DNA of 64,000 nt from JBBEBE01 sp040882505 (GCA_040882505.1 JBBEBE010000008.1:357682-421681); one strand, 5' to 3'; numbered from the stretch's first letter, positions 35,965-44,934 are shown. Notes: generated by a model from the sequence alone, not told the origin. Numbers and translations are program-made.

Positions 35965-36193
35965 GACCGATGCCAGGGTGATCGAAAAGATCAGATAGAG
36001 CGGACGGGTTCGAATCGTTGTATTTTTTGGAGATGCGATTTCGGGCGGGTTCTTGAATGGTTCGGGTTTGGTGTCTTGGACAGTGAAGATAGAGAAATCG
36101 TTCCCGATCGGGGTCGAATATCCAAAGTGGCATGATGAGTGTAAAAATGATTACAATCACATGGGTCGCAAAGAACGTAGAAGGAGTACATCC

Positions 36194-36946
36194 ATGATTC
36201 TGGAAGATACACGCGTACTACAAGACATCCGAAGCAAACGATACACTGTAAAAATTGCGGCATCCAACAAGGAGGTCGCTCTTGCCCAACAGCTTCGGTA
36301 CGAGGTATTCAAAGAGGAGCTGGACCGGGAATTCGATTTTGACGACGGGTTTGACAGCGATGATTATGACGAACAGTCGCACCACCTGATCGTCTTGGAG
36401 AACGAAGAGAACACGGTGATTGGAACCTACCGGATTCAAACCCGGGAGTTGGCACAATCCGGTATCGGATTCGTCAGCGAGCAGAGATATCATTTGGAAG
36501 ATCTGCCCGATGGTGTGCTCGACAAAGGGATGGAGGTCGGACGGGCGTGTATCCGGGGAGATCATCGCAATGGTCGGGTTCTCTATCTGCTCTGGAAAGG
36601 GTTTGCGGACTACATGTTCCATTTTGAAAAACGCTTTCTGTTCGGCTACTCGGCGCTTAATACTACCGATCCCGCACGATTGTGGGCGCTCTATGAGGAG
36701 TTGGGAGAGAAGAGTCAACGGCACCCGGAGTGGGAGGTTCGAGTCCGCGAACCGTATCGACTCGAACGGGCAGTGCCTCACCCGGAAGGCGCCCTCGAAC
36801 TTCCGTCTCTGTTGGAAAATTATCTGGATGTGGGCACCCGGGTCTGCAGCCCTCCTTCACTGGACAACAAGCTTGGACTGGCTCACTTTTTTATCCTCTT
36901 GGATCTGGAAAATGTTCCGGAGCGGACCAAGCGTCTATTTTTCTAA
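36194..36946 (+). CDS. OlsB-like GNAT-family N-acyltransferase
   Basis: A 250-residue GNAT-fold acyltransferase of the group that includes OlsB, which makes lyso-ornithine lipid from 3-hydroxyacyl-ACP and an amino acid. Blocks: LAQQLRYEVFKEELDREFD, VIGTYRIQT, EVGRACIRGDHRNGRVLYLLWKGF and YSALNTTDPARLW. The start at ATG 36194 has AAGGAG 7 bases upstream; the frame also extends upstream without support. An acyltransferase of PlsC type follows 41 bases downstream, which is the OlsA role (acylating the lyso lipid). The pair strongly suggests an amino-acid lipid pathway; the amino acid is inferred. Confidence 0.83.
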   Translation: MILEDTRVLQDIRSKRYTVKIAASNKEVALAQQLRYEVFKEELDREFDFDDGFDSDDYDEQSHHLIVLENEENTVIGTYRIQTRELAQSGIGFVSEQRYHLEDLPDGVLDKGMEVGRACIRGDHRNGRVLYLLWKGFADYMFHFEKRFLFGYSALNTTDPARLWALYEELGEKSQRHPEWEVRVREPYRLERAVPHPEGALELPSLLENYLDVGTRVCSPPSLDNKLGLAHFFILLDLENVPERTKRLFF

Positions 36947-36987
36947 AATTTTTTTTATTTCGTTTCTTTACAATTGATTAGCAGTCA

Positions 36988-37758
36988 TTGATTAGAAAAT
37001 TTCGAATCATACGAACCCTTTTCCTACTGATCCTCTATACCCTTGGGACGTATCTGTTCTATTGGCCGGTTCACAGGGTCATTCGACGACATACCTACTG
37101 GAGACAGCGCTGGCGAAACGGCTACATGCGTCTCTGGTCCAAAGCTCTCTGCCGCATTTTGAGGATTCGGGTCACCGTGGAGGGCGAGCCTCCATCCGCA
37201 CCCTTTTTTCTGGTTTCGAATCATTTGAGCTATATCGATATCGTTCCCGTCTTTTTGACGACGCGTGCGACCTTTGTAGCCAAACAAGACGTTCGACACT
37301 GGCCGCTGCTCGGATACATCGTCTATACGATGGGGGTTCTGTTTGTAGACAGAGAGCGACGCTCCGATGTGGTACGGGTCAATCGATTGATTCGAAAGGC
37401 ATTGACACCTCTTCAGGGATTGGTTCTGTTTCCGGAGGGAACGACGTCGGGAGGGGATGCTGTCTATCCATTCAAACCCTCGCTTCTCGAGATACCTGCG
37501 CAATCCGGAGTGCCGGTTCATGTTGCGTCCATACGCTACGAAACCGACGAAGCATCCGGAGATCCTCCGGCCGAAGAGAGTGTCTGTTTCTACAGAGCTC
37601 GAGAGCCCTTTCACAAGCATCTGTTCAAGATGGCGGCCAATCGCAGAATCAACTGTACCATCCGGTTCGGAACGCACACGGTCGAATCCCCGGACCGTAA
37701 GGAGTTGGCGCAGCGGCTTCGTGACGAAGTTGAGCAGATCTTTGAACCGATGGGGTGA
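36988..37758 (+). CDS. Lysophospholipid/lyso-ornithine-lipid acyltransferase (PlsC/OlsA-like)
   Basis: A 256-residue PlsC-family acyltransferase with an N-terminal membrane helix (IIRTLFLLILYTLGTYLFYW), the acyltransferase motif NHLSYID (HxxxxD) and the FPEGTTSGGDAV block. It starts with TTG at 36988; a TAG is 7 bases upstream, so no earlier start exists in this frame. Directly after the OlsB-like gene, it probably adds the second fatty acid to the lyso lipid. An alternative is ordinary 1-acylglycerol-3-phosphate acylation; both use the same motifs. Confidence 0.85.
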   Translation: MIRKFRIIRTLFLLILYTLGTYLFYWPVHRVIRRHTYWRQRWRNGYMRLWSKALCRILRIRVTVEGEPPSAPFFLVSNHLSYIDIVPVFLTTRATFVAKQDVRHWPLLGYIVYTMGVLFVDRERRSDVVRVNRLIRKALTPLQGLVLFPEGTTSGGDAVYPFKPSLLEIPAQSGVPVHVASIRYETDEASGDPPAEESVCFYRAREPFHKHLFKMAANRRINCTIRFGTHTVESPDRKELAQRLRDEVEQIFEPMG

Positions 37759-38110
37759 ACTCCGGCAGGCGTGAAGAATTTCACAGGCACCTAATATTTT
37801 TTTTCACGTAATATACAAACAGTTTGTATGTATCGAATGACCTGAGTGTGGCCGGAGGTCGTTTCAGAGTGCCTTTTCCGTACCGTTCATCATTCAGATC
37901 ATTCCCTGGATATCGTAGCAATGGAACTGGCAATCTAATCGAAACGCTGCTTTCCGTCCTGCTCAGGCTCATTCAGGGAAGGGCGCTTCTATAATATGAG
38001 GTTGCATGCGGACTTTAGGCCCATCTCCACCGTTGTAGCCGCGATAATCGCCACTTCATCTAAAAGAGAAAGAATCTTGGATTTAAATCACTCTTTGAGA
38101 TATAATAAAT
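37759..38110. other. Convergent intergenic region with a 17-base palindrome
   Basis: About 350 bases between the acyltransferase and LytTR stops, with no convincing gene (a 63-codon minus-strand frame has no recognisable similarity). It contains a perfect inverted repeat at 37813-37829 (ATACAAAC, A, GTTTGTAT) beside a run of T. The composition shifts from GC-rich to AT-rich here and marks the edge of the 38-42 kb island. Confidence 0.4.
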
Positions 38111-38827
38111 TTAAGAATTTTTATTTATCTTTTCCATGAAGGAATCTTTATAATTACGACCTATAGGAATTACATCATTTCCTGCTATAATACGATTCCC
38201 TGTAATCTGTGTAATTTTGCTTACATTCAGTATGTAAGATTTATGCACTCTTGAAAACTCGTGCTCCGGTAATATTTCTTCCCAGTATTTTAGCGACTGC
38301 CGGAATGAGTACTTTTTATTTTCCATAAACAACTTCACATTATCACGATCAGATTCGATATATCGGATTTGATCATATACAATTTTATAAATGGTGTTGT
38401 TTACTTTTTCAAAGGTGAATCTGTCACTCTTTTCAGTTATCTCATTCCCTTCCTTATGAGAGCTATTCTTTGAGTTGGCCACCAGTATTGATACGGCTTT
38501 CAAAAATCGTTCAAAAGAAAAAGGTTTCAGTAAATAGTCGGTCACATTCAGTTCAAAACCTTCCAGTGCATATTCCGAGTAGGCGGTCGTTATAATGACC
38601 TCCGGTGGATCTTTGAGGGATTTTAAAAAGTTGAGCCCTGAAATTTTTGGCAGGTTTATATCCAAAAAAATAAGGTCAACAGGCTCCGACTGCAGAACCT
38701 CCATTGCAGACAACGGATTTGAATGAACAGCAACCAGTTCCAGGTAAGGTAGTTCTGCGATATATTTCTTCAGTACTCCCTGAGCTGGTTTCTCATCTTC
38801 CAAAATGAGGCACTTAATTTTATTCAT
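38111..38827 (-). CDS. LytTR-family response regulator
   Basis: A 238-residue regulator: an N-terminal receiver domain with acidic pocket (LILEDEKPA), phospho-acceptor Asp in LIFLDINLPKISGLNFLK and the conserved KPFSF lysine, then a C-terminal LytTR DNA-binding domain (IRYIESDRDNVKLFM; FSRVHKSYILNVSKI). The upstream sensor kinase gene overlaps it by 8 bases, so they form one two-component system. It is AT-rich compared with the flanking core genes. Target genes are unknown; the divergent beta-barrel gene is a candidate. Confidence 0.93.
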   Translation of the reverse strand: MNKIKCLILEDEKPAQGVLKKYIAELPYLELVAVHSNPLSAMEVLQSEPVDLIFLDINLPKISGLNFLKSLKDPPEVIITTAYSEYALEGFELNVTDYLLKPFSFERFLKAVSILVANSKNSSHKEGNEITEKSDRFTFEKVNNTIYKIVYDQIRYIESDRDNVKLFMENKKYSFRQSLKYWEEILPEHEFSRVHKSYILNVSKITQITGNRIIAGNDVIPIGRNYKDSFMEKINKNS

Positions 38828-39872
38828 TGAGAAAATTTATGTTCAAATGGACGATAAAAAACTCTGCTGTATTTTTAATTAAAAGCGAATGTTTTTCAGG
38901 ATAAATTAATTGAAGCCTCTTTTTTACGTTTTGAAGGCCAATCCCCGATGGATCATTGGTATCCATTCTCTCATCTTCAGATCTGTTATTAATAACAGTA
39001 AAATCGAGTGTATCATCATCTATCCTGATTTTGATTGAAATCACAACTTTTTCCGGTGCCGCCTGCCTGCTGTGCTTAAAACTGTTTTCGATAAAAGGGA
39101 TCAAAAGAAGAGGGGCAATCCGATAATGATCTGTTCGTCCTTCTACTTCAAACGTAATACTTCCCTGATCTTCGAATCGAATTTTTTCCAATGATATATA
39201 GCTCCGGATATATTCAATTTCTTTTTCGAGTGTAACAAACTCTTCATTTGCCTCATAGAGTGTGTACCGCATCAGATCCGAAAGCTTCAATATCATTTTC
39301 GGAACCTTGTCAGATTTCTCTAATGCGAAGTAGTAAATACTATTCAGATGGTTGAAAATGACATGCGGATTGATCTGGGATTTCAGAAATTTGAGCTCAT
39401 TCTGTACCCTCTCTTTTTCCAGAACTGTTATTTTTGTTGTCCTCTCCTGATGATCCCAGATAAGTTTGAAAACGCCGAAAAGCAAGAGTAGAGTTCCCAT
39501 TTCTATTAATGAGTCTTCCAATCCGTCAAATGCAATATCAAGATCATCATCCCATCCAAATAAATACTCTACGATGGTTTCGTACAAAAAACTAAATAAC
39601 AATAAAACTACAAGAACGCATACTGTATATCGTATATACTTGCCCTTGGAAAGAAACCGGGGAATCAAGGCAAAATTATTGATGGATACCAGCAGGATAG
39701 AATATGCGGTTATGGCCAGGTCATCGAAGTCAATGTCGAAGTCATCAAGATCAGTCAGAAGCGGGAGAAACAGATAGGCAAGCCACAAATAAACGAAAAC
39801 GCTTATCTCATTAAAAAGAACCTTCTTTAGTCTAAGGTGTACGCCCGTGTTATAAAATTTATGTAGTTCCAT
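38820..39872 (-). CDS. LytS-type sensor histidine kinase
   Basis: A 350-residue kinase of the His_kinase (LytS/YehU) family. About four membrane helices fill the N-terminal 140 residues; the phospho-acceptor His is in KSQINPHVIFNHLNSIYY and the C-terminal ATPase domain has the N box (ENSFKHS) and a G box (DPSGIGLQNVKKRL). There is no separate periplasmic sensor domain, so the signal is probably sensed in the membrane. It overlaps the LytTR gene by 8 bases. Confidence 0.92.
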   Translation of the reverse strand: MELHKFYNTGVHLRLKKVLFNEISVFVYLWLAYLFLPLLTDLDDFDIDFDDLAITAYSILLVSINNFALIPRFLSKGKYIRYTVCVLVVLLLFSFLYETIVEYLFGWDDDLDIAFDGLEDSLIEMGTLLLLFGVFKLIWDHQERTTKITVLEKERVQNELKFLKSQINPHVIFNHLNSIYYFALEKSDKVPKMILKLSDLMRYTLYEANEEFVTLEKEIEYIRSYISLEKIRFEDQGSITFEVEGRTDHYRIAPLLLIPFIENSFKHSRQAAPEKVVISIKIRIDDDTLDFTVINNRSEDERMDTNDPSGIGLQNVKKRLQLIYPEKHSLLIKNTAEFFIVHLNINFLNE

Positions 39873-40099
39873 AATTATTTTGATGATACATCAAATTCTT
39901 TTGTATCTGCACATAGATACGACAAACAACTCATCTCTGCCGACGAACACCTGAAATTGAACAAGAACCGTTTCCTGTTGTCTGATCTGTTGTTTGCCGC
40001 ACATGTGGAAGTGTTGATCGTTTAAACTTGGATTGGTTTTAGTCATTGTACTTATTTGACACAATCAAAGAATTCGTTTTAAATGATCACAATTCAAAT

Positions 40100-41386
40100 A
40101 TGAATGCCCAATTTAAAAAACTATCCAATTATCTGATTCTATATTGTTTCATGATATTTCTACCAATATCTGTATTATATGCCCAACAAAATCAAACAAT
40201 AAACAAAAGTAAAGATACACTTAATTTGTATCTGGATTGTGATAGCTGCGATGAAAATCATATTCGAAGTGAACTTTTTTATATCAACTATGTACGCGAC
40301 CCTCAACAGGGGAATATTCATCTTTTCATTACAGAACAAGAAACCGGTGACGGAGGGGAGGAGTATGAACTTTCATTTATCGGACGTGGACGTTTCTCAG
40401 GGATTAACTATACATATAAACAACTCGTTAGCCGTAATGCAACGAATGGTGAAGTCCGGGATCAAATCACCGAATTCATAGAAAAGGGTTTGTTGCCTTT
40501 TGCCATGCAAACCCCTGTTTCAAGCCGTTTTACTCTGGATTATAATGACAATGGAGATTCTAGATTAACCAATGGGATTTCGGGAGGTGATCCCTGGAAT
40601 CATTGGGTATTTGAAGCGTATGTAGGCGGCATTGATTTGGACCTGGAATCGAATCAAAAAGAGTTTGAATCCAGATGGGGGTTTTATGCCGACCGTGTGA
40701 CCGAGAACTGGAAAATTCGTGTAAGGCCTTTCTTTAACTATACATATGAAGAGATTCAACATGATGAAAACGAAGATCCAATACATAACCGCCAGCACGA
40801 TCATGGCCTTGAAAGTTATCTTATAAATAGTATCAACCAACATTGGTCTGTCGGACTTTTTGGTGATTACGAGACGATAAACAGCCGGAATCTAAACCAC
40901 AGATTTTTTATAAGTCCGGGTATTGAATACAGTGTATATCCATATTCCGTTGCTACAAGAAAATCCATAACTCTTACTTACCAAATTGGGTATTCTTATG
41001 TAAACTATTACGAAGAAACCATCTATAATAAGCTGCGTGAAAGTCTTTTTAACCAAGAATTAAAAGCATCCGTTGAAATTCAACAACCTTGGGGTTCAAT
41101 CAGTAGCGGACTTATCGGTTCACATTATTTACACGATTTTAGTAAACGAAGTGCTGAATTTTTCGGCGAAATTTCAGTGCGTATCTGGGAAGGGCTCTCA
41201 CTCAATTTTAGTACAAGTTTTGAAATGATAAATGATCAACTTTCTCTACCAGTTGGTAATACGTCTCTGGAAGATGTGCTTCTCCAGAGAAAAGAACTTG
41301 CCACAGAGTTTGAATTTTCCGGATCCATTGCAATTTCCTATACTTTTGGTTCTGAATTTGCCAATGTTGTGAATACCCGATTTTGA
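40100..41386 (+). CDS. Predicted outer-membrane beta-barrel protein
   Basis: Exported protein of 428 residues from the ATG at 40100. The signal peptide (hydrophobic stretch ending LPISVLYAQQ) is followed by about 120 residues with a DCDSCDENHIRSEL motif, then repeated beta-strand-like amphipathic stretches (RPFFNYTYEEI, WSVGLFGDYETI, SLNFSTSFEMI, AISYTFGSEF) ending in a C-terminal aromatic residue (Phe), the usual outer-membrane barrel signal. I do not recognise the family. It faces the LytS/LytTR genes across a 227-base divergent gap. Its codon use is AT-rich like its neighbours. Confidence 0.7.
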   Translation: MNAQFKKLSNYLILYCFMIFLPISVLYAQQNQTINKSKDTLNLYLDCDSCDENHIRSELFYINYVRDPQQGNIHLFITEQETGDGGEEYELSFIGRGRFSGINYTYKQLVSRNATNGEVRDQITEFIEKGLLPFAMQTPVSSRFTLDYNDNGDSRLTNGISGGDPWNHWVFEAYVGGIDLDLESNQKEFESRWGFYADRVTENWKIRVRPFFNYTYEEIQHDENEDPIHNRQHDHGLESYLINSINQHWSVGLFGDYETINSRNLNHRFFISPGIEYSVYPYSVATRKSITLTYQIGYSYVNYYEETIYNKLRESLFNQELKASVEIQQPWGSISSGLIGSHYLHDFSKRSAEFFGEISVRIWEGLSLNFSTSFEMINDQLSLPVGNTSLEDVLLQRKELATEFEFSGSIAISYTFGSEFANVVNTRF

Positions 41387-41391
41387 TTTAA

Positions 41392-42069
41392 TCAAATTTT
41401 TTGAAACACATAAAAATCAGCAAACGTTTTGTTTTTTGTTGGGATGTAACTTTTCTCTATCCAATCAGGTTGATATTTTTTAATCCAATCAGTGAATTTT
41501 CGATGCTTTACATGGGTCATCTGAAAGCTTTTCTGTTTATCTGTATTTGATGAATAGATAATTACAAAACGTAAAGCCGATTCAAACAGACGAGTCATAT
41601 AATCATGGAACAGATCATCCTCAATGATGTGATAAATGACATCCAGTGAGAGCGTCAACTCTGCCGATTCCCCATCATAGTTTTTCATCAATTTAAAGGT
41701 TTTGGTCTCATCGTCAGAGAATAGTTGTTTACAATGTGCAATCGCTTTTTCACTGACATCAAAGCCGATATAAGCGGGACAATTCAGTAGTGTAAGCTGG
41801 TTGCCGTCACCACACCCATATTCAATAACAGAGGTGATATTTTCCTCTTGAATAACACCATTGATGGTTGTTGCTTTGAACTCAGAAAATTCACCATACG
41901 AACCAACTCCTGAGGTTCCTCCCAGTGTATATCTTTGGTCCCAATATTCTATTGACCCTGGAAATGAATTAAACAATTCTATATTTGCATAATATGCAGT
42001 TCGCTTCATGAACTTTATAAAATTTTTCATCTTCATACTCTTGCCTGAACTATTTAATATATATTCCAT
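41392..42069 (-). CDS. Class I SAM-dependent methyltransferase
   Basis: A 225-residue protein with the SAM-binding motif I SVIEYGCGDGNQL, acidic motif II region (YIGFDVSEKAI) and motif IV SLDVIYHIIED. The N-terminus is lysine-rich. Substrate unknown; it resembles methyltransferases seen near surface polysaccharide or unknown genes. It is convergent with the barrel gene, separated by 5 bases, within the AT-rich island. It could equally be a stand-alone horizontally acquired gene. The start could be the ATG at 42069 or one 11 codons later. Confidence 0.8.
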   Translation of the reverse strand: MEYILNSSGKSMKMKNFIKFMKRTAYYANIELFNSFPGSIEYWDQRYTLGGTSGVGSYGEFSEFKATTINGVIQEENITSVIEYGCGDGNQLTLLNCPAYIGFDVSEKAIAHCKQLFSDDETKTFKLMKNYDGESAELTLSLDVIYHIIEDDLFHDYMTRLFESALRFVIIYSSNTDKQKSFQMTHVKHRKFTDWIKKYQPDWIEKSYIPTKNKTFADFYVFQKI

Positions 42070-42303
42070 TATATGTGGTAGAGTATAGTGCCATTTTCAT
42101 AGCCTAATACGACAAGTAGATTAAAAAAAATTTGGATTATTGACTTGCAATATAACATGCATATCTGCGCAAGATTGAAGAACAGGCTATGTCCGCAAGC
42201 TATTTTATTTCCGTTTTCTCTGCAAATAACCCCATGAATTGGAAAGATATGCGAATAAAATACCGAAATTTTTCGTTAAGTCAGTGTTAACTGATTCCCA
42301 TAA

Positions 42304-42337
42304 AAAAAGCCCCTTACGTTGTCGCAAGGGGCTTTTT
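42304..42337 (-). terminator. Strong bidirectional terminator after tRNA-Val
   Basis: Inverted repeat of 12 bases (AAAAAGCCCCTT with AAGGGGCTTTTT) around a 10-base loop, with A-runs and T-runs on both sides. It lies 6 bases after the tRNA-Val gene on the minus strand. Confidence 0.92.
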
Positions 42338-42343
42338 CATATG

Positions 42344-42418
42344 TGGGTGCTGGCGGATTCGAACCGCCGACCTCTACCGTGTCGGGGTAGCGCTCTAAAC
42401 CAACTGAGCTAAGCACCC
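42344..42418 (-). tRNA. tRNA-Val (anticodon GAC)
   Basis: On the minus strand, a 75-base cloverleaf: acceptor GGGTGCT with AGCACCC, D arm GCTC/GAGC, anticodon stem CTACC/GGTAG around a loop holding GAC, T arm GGCGG TTCGAAT CCGCC. Discriminator A; CCA is not encoded. Confidence 0.96.
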
Positions 42419-42469
42419 AAGTCTGTCTGCATCGATCCGTCTGTCTGCACATCTCGTTTGATCAGAGCG

Positions 42470-42502
42470 CAAATATAGGGAGGTTCAGAGGTGGGATGCA
42501 AA
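42470..42502 (-). promoter_or_regulatory. Bacteroidota-type promoter for tRNA-Val
   Basis: On the minus strand TTTG at 42502-42499, 21 bases, then TATATTTG at 42477-42470, a match to the TTTG/TAnnTTTG pattern with a slightly long spacer. It is 51 bases before the tRNA. Confidence 0.6.
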
Positions 42503-42577
42503 AGGTTTTGTTCATCTGCTTTTAGCTCCGGACCAACATTCGTATTTTGAGGGCTATATTCAAATTGATGGAGGTCC

Positions 42578-43060
42578 ATGATCAATCGCCGTGAAGTCCG
42601 AGAAGTCGTTTTACAGTCCCTCTATGCGTACGAGGTGGGAAAAAACCCGATCAAGGAGATCCGCTCTTTTCTGATGGAGAAGCGTTTGGGCGGGGATACG
42701 GATGCTCTGCGGTTTGCAGAAAAACTCTTTCTTCTCACTCTCGAAGAGTCCGATGAACTGGACAGTATTATCGAGAAACACATCAACAACTGGGAGATTC
42801 ACCGTCTGGCGATGCTGGACAAATTGATCCTTCGAATCGCCATTTGTGAACTCCTTCATTTCGCGGAGATCCCGACCAAGGTCACCATCAACGAAGCCAT
42901 CGAGCTGGCCAAATCCTACTCGACGGCAAAAAGCGGACGGTTTGTAAACGGAGTGGTCGATGCGGCCATGGAGCAGCTCAAGTCAGAGGGAAAATTGATC
43001 AAGACGGGAAGAGGATTAATCGACCAGCCACCCAAGCCCGATACCGGATCCAGATCGTGA
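42578..43060 (+). CDS. nusB: Transcription antitermination factor NusB
   Basis: A 160-residue all-helical protein that binds boxA in rRNA leaders with S10 (NusE). Typical blocks: INRREVREVVLQSLYAYEVG, KLILRIAICELLHF, INEAIELAKSYSTAKSGRFVNGV. The last 20 residues are a polar, Pro-rich tail beyond the core. It precedes ychF by 88 bases. Confidence 0.95.
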   Translation: MINRREVREVVLQSLYAYEVGKNPIKEIRSFLMEKRLGGDTDALRFAEKLFLLTLEESDELDSIIEKHINNWEIHRLAMLDKLILRIAICELLHFAEIPTKVTINEAIELAKSYSTAKSGRFVNGVVDAAMEQLKSEGKLIKTGRGLIDQPPKPDTGSRS

Positions 43061-43148
43061 GGACGGATGTTCCACGGGTCTTGACGCCAGGTGACAAGCC
43101 TTGCAGTAAAATTATCAGATCGAATCAACGGACGTACAGGAATAGAAT

Positions 43149-44243
43149 ATGAGTTTACAGTGTGGAATCGTGGGTCTTCCCAATGTCGGTAAATCGACTC
43201 TTTTCAATGCATTGGGAGAGGCAAAGGCAGAGGCCGCCAATTTCCCTTTCTGTACGATTGATCCGAATGTGGGCCTGGTAACGGTCCCCGACAAACGATT
43301 GGACAAACTCTCAGAGCTGGTCAAGCCCCAAAATACGGTACCGGCGGCCATTGAGTTTGTCGACATTGCCGGACTGGTCAAAGGAGCCTCCGAAGGAAAA
43401 GGGAAGGGGAACGCCTTTCTCTCGCACATTCGGGAGGTCGACCTGATTATCCATGTGGTCCGCTGTTTTGACGATGACGATGTGATCCATGTCGAAGGAT
43501 CTGTCGATCCGGAGCGGGATATTCATATCATCGATGACGAACTGATTCTCAAAGACCTGGAATCGGTCGAAAAACGGGTCTATACCCTTGAACGACAGGC
43601 AAAATCCGGGGACAAGAAGTTGGTTGCGCAACTGGCGGTGGCCAAGAGGCTGGCGAGCCATCTCGAAGACGGGAATTCTGCCCGTACCTTCAATGCCACA
43701 CCCGAAGAGTTCGAAGCGTATCGGGATCTCTCCCTTCTCACGGCCAAGGATGTGCTCTACGCCTGCAATGTATCCGAGGAGGATCTCTCCTCCGGGAACG
43801 ACTATGTAAAGGTGGTCGAGAAGATCGCCTCTGCCCATCAGGATCAAGTGGTCTCCTTTTGTGCCAAAATGGAGGCAGAGATTGCCGAACTTCCCGAAGA
43901 GGAGCGCGACATGTTCCTGGAAGAACTCGGTGTCCCGTCTTCCGGACTGGACCGGCTCATTCAGGCGGCATACGCCAATTTGGGTTTGATCACCTATTTC
44001 ACGGCTGGCGAGAAGGAGGTTCGCGCCTGGACCATTCGCAGCGGAACCAAAGCGCCCGGTGCGGCCGGCGTCATTCACACCGATTTCGAACGCGGATTCA
44101 TCCGCGCAGAGACCATTTCGTATGATGATTTTGTCGAGTATGGATCCGAGAAAGGTGCCCGGGAAGCGGGTCGTCTTCGTCAGGAAGGGAAAGAGTATGT
44201 GGTCAAGGACGGGGATGTCCTTCTCTTCCGATTCAACGTTTAA
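43149..44243 (+). CDS. ychF: Ribosome-binding GTPase/ATPase YchF
   Basis: A 364-residue Obg-family P-loop protein that hydrolyses ATP in preference to GTP and affects stress responses. G1 GLPNVGKSTL, G3 DIAGLVKGAS with the KGKGN motif, the G4-like region and the C-terminal TGS domain are all present. The stop overlaps the convergent SPOR-lipoprotein gene by 4 bases. The length is normal for the family. Confidence 0.97.
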   Translation: MSLQCGIVGLPNVGKSTLFNALGEAKAEAANFPFCTIDPNVGLVTVPDKRLDKLSELVKPQNTVPAAIEFVDIAGLVKGASEGKGKGNAFLSHIREVDLIIHVVRCFDDDDVIHVEGSVDPERDIHIIDDELILKDLESVEKRVYTLERQAKSGDKKLVAQLAVAKRLASHLEDGNSARTFNATPEEFEAYRDLSLLTAKDVLYACNVSEEDLSSGNDYVKVVEKIASAHQDQVVSFCAKMEAEIAELPEEERDMFLEELGVPSSGLDRLIQAAYANLGLITYFTAGEKEVRAWTIRSGTKAPGAAGVIHTDFERGFIRAETISYDDFVEYGSEKGAREAGRLRQEGKEYVVKDGDVLLFRFNV

Positions 44244-44815
44244 TCACGAATCGGTTCGAACCGAATGGAATCGGCAGGAACCCGGTCCGGTTCCACCCGT
44301 GAGTAGACCACCCATGCGGCCGGGAACTGTCGTTTGACCACCTGGGAGAACGTGATGGCTCGGTCCCGATCGTGAAAATCCCCGACACGAACCCGATAGG
44401 TCGGTTGCCGGTAGTCGATGTACGAGTGGGGGGGAGCGTCCAGCCCGCTCTCCTCGATCCACGCTTCGTACTCTTTTCGGGTCGTATCTGCCAGGGAGAC
44501 ATCCCGGGTCGACAGAATCTGAATCCGGAAACCCTGGTTCGGATCTCTCTGCTGCTCCTCGATTCGATCGTAGAAATCCGGCATGTGATGGCTGAGCCCG
44601 ACAAATTGATCCCGAAGCTCGGACCGGCTCTCCTGCAGTCGAAGCGCCATCCGGCTCTCCTCTTCGGCAGAGACTCGATCGCGTCTCTCTTCATCTCCCG
44701 GAGACGGGGTTTCCGAGACCTCTTCCGGTTGCTCATGGACCGGTTCGGTGGACGAGCAGTGGCACAGCACGAGCAGACTGGATGCCATAAGTAGACGTGT
44801 GAGTAGGCGCTTCAT
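44240..44815 (-). CDS. SPOR-domain lipoprotein
   Basis: A 191-residue exported protein. The N-terminus has a lipobox-like end (LLVLCHCSS), then an acidic linker, and a C-terminal SPOR domain of about 75 residues (FRIQILSTRDVSLADTTRKEYEAW, then YRVRVGDFHDRDRAITF). SPOR domains bind denuded glycan at the division septum. It could work in septal peptidoglycan or act as an RlpA-like lipoprotein. It is divergent from aguB. Confidence 0.83.
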   Translation of the reverse strand: MKRLLTRLLMASSLLVLCHCSSTEPVHEQPEEVSETPSPGDEERRDRVSAEEESRMALRLQESRSELRDQFVGLSHHMPDFYDRIEEQQRDPNQGFRIQILSTRDVSLADTTRKEYEAWIEESGLDAPPHSYIDYRQPTYRVRVGDFHDRDRAITFSQVVKRQFPAAWVVYSRVEPDRVPADSIRFEPIRD

Positions 44816-44878
44816 GGATCTCGGGGTTTCAAAAAAGGGTTCATTCGCAGGAGAAGATACAAAATGGCGGACTCTATG

Positions 44879-44886
44879 TATCTTTG
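44879..44886 (+). promoter_or_regulatory. Candidate -10 element for aguB-aguA
   Basis: TATCTTTG, an exact TAnnTTTG match, 49 bases before the aguB ATG. No TTTG at the usual distance upstream. Confidence 0.45.
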
Positions 44887-44934
44887 AATAAAAATGTTAA
44901 AATCCTGCGGAGAGTTGATGCAAAAGCCTGCCCT

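Noticed and set aside
35738..36160. 140-codon minus-strand frame beginning at an ATG before the MFS gene
   Set aside because: It shares only the region before the frame change with the carrier and shows no membrane helices beyond; considered only as a possible frameshift partner.
37781..37972. 63-codon minus-strand frame after the OlsA-like gene
   Set aside because: No recognisable domain, no ribosome site and a low-complexity end; treated as intergenic.
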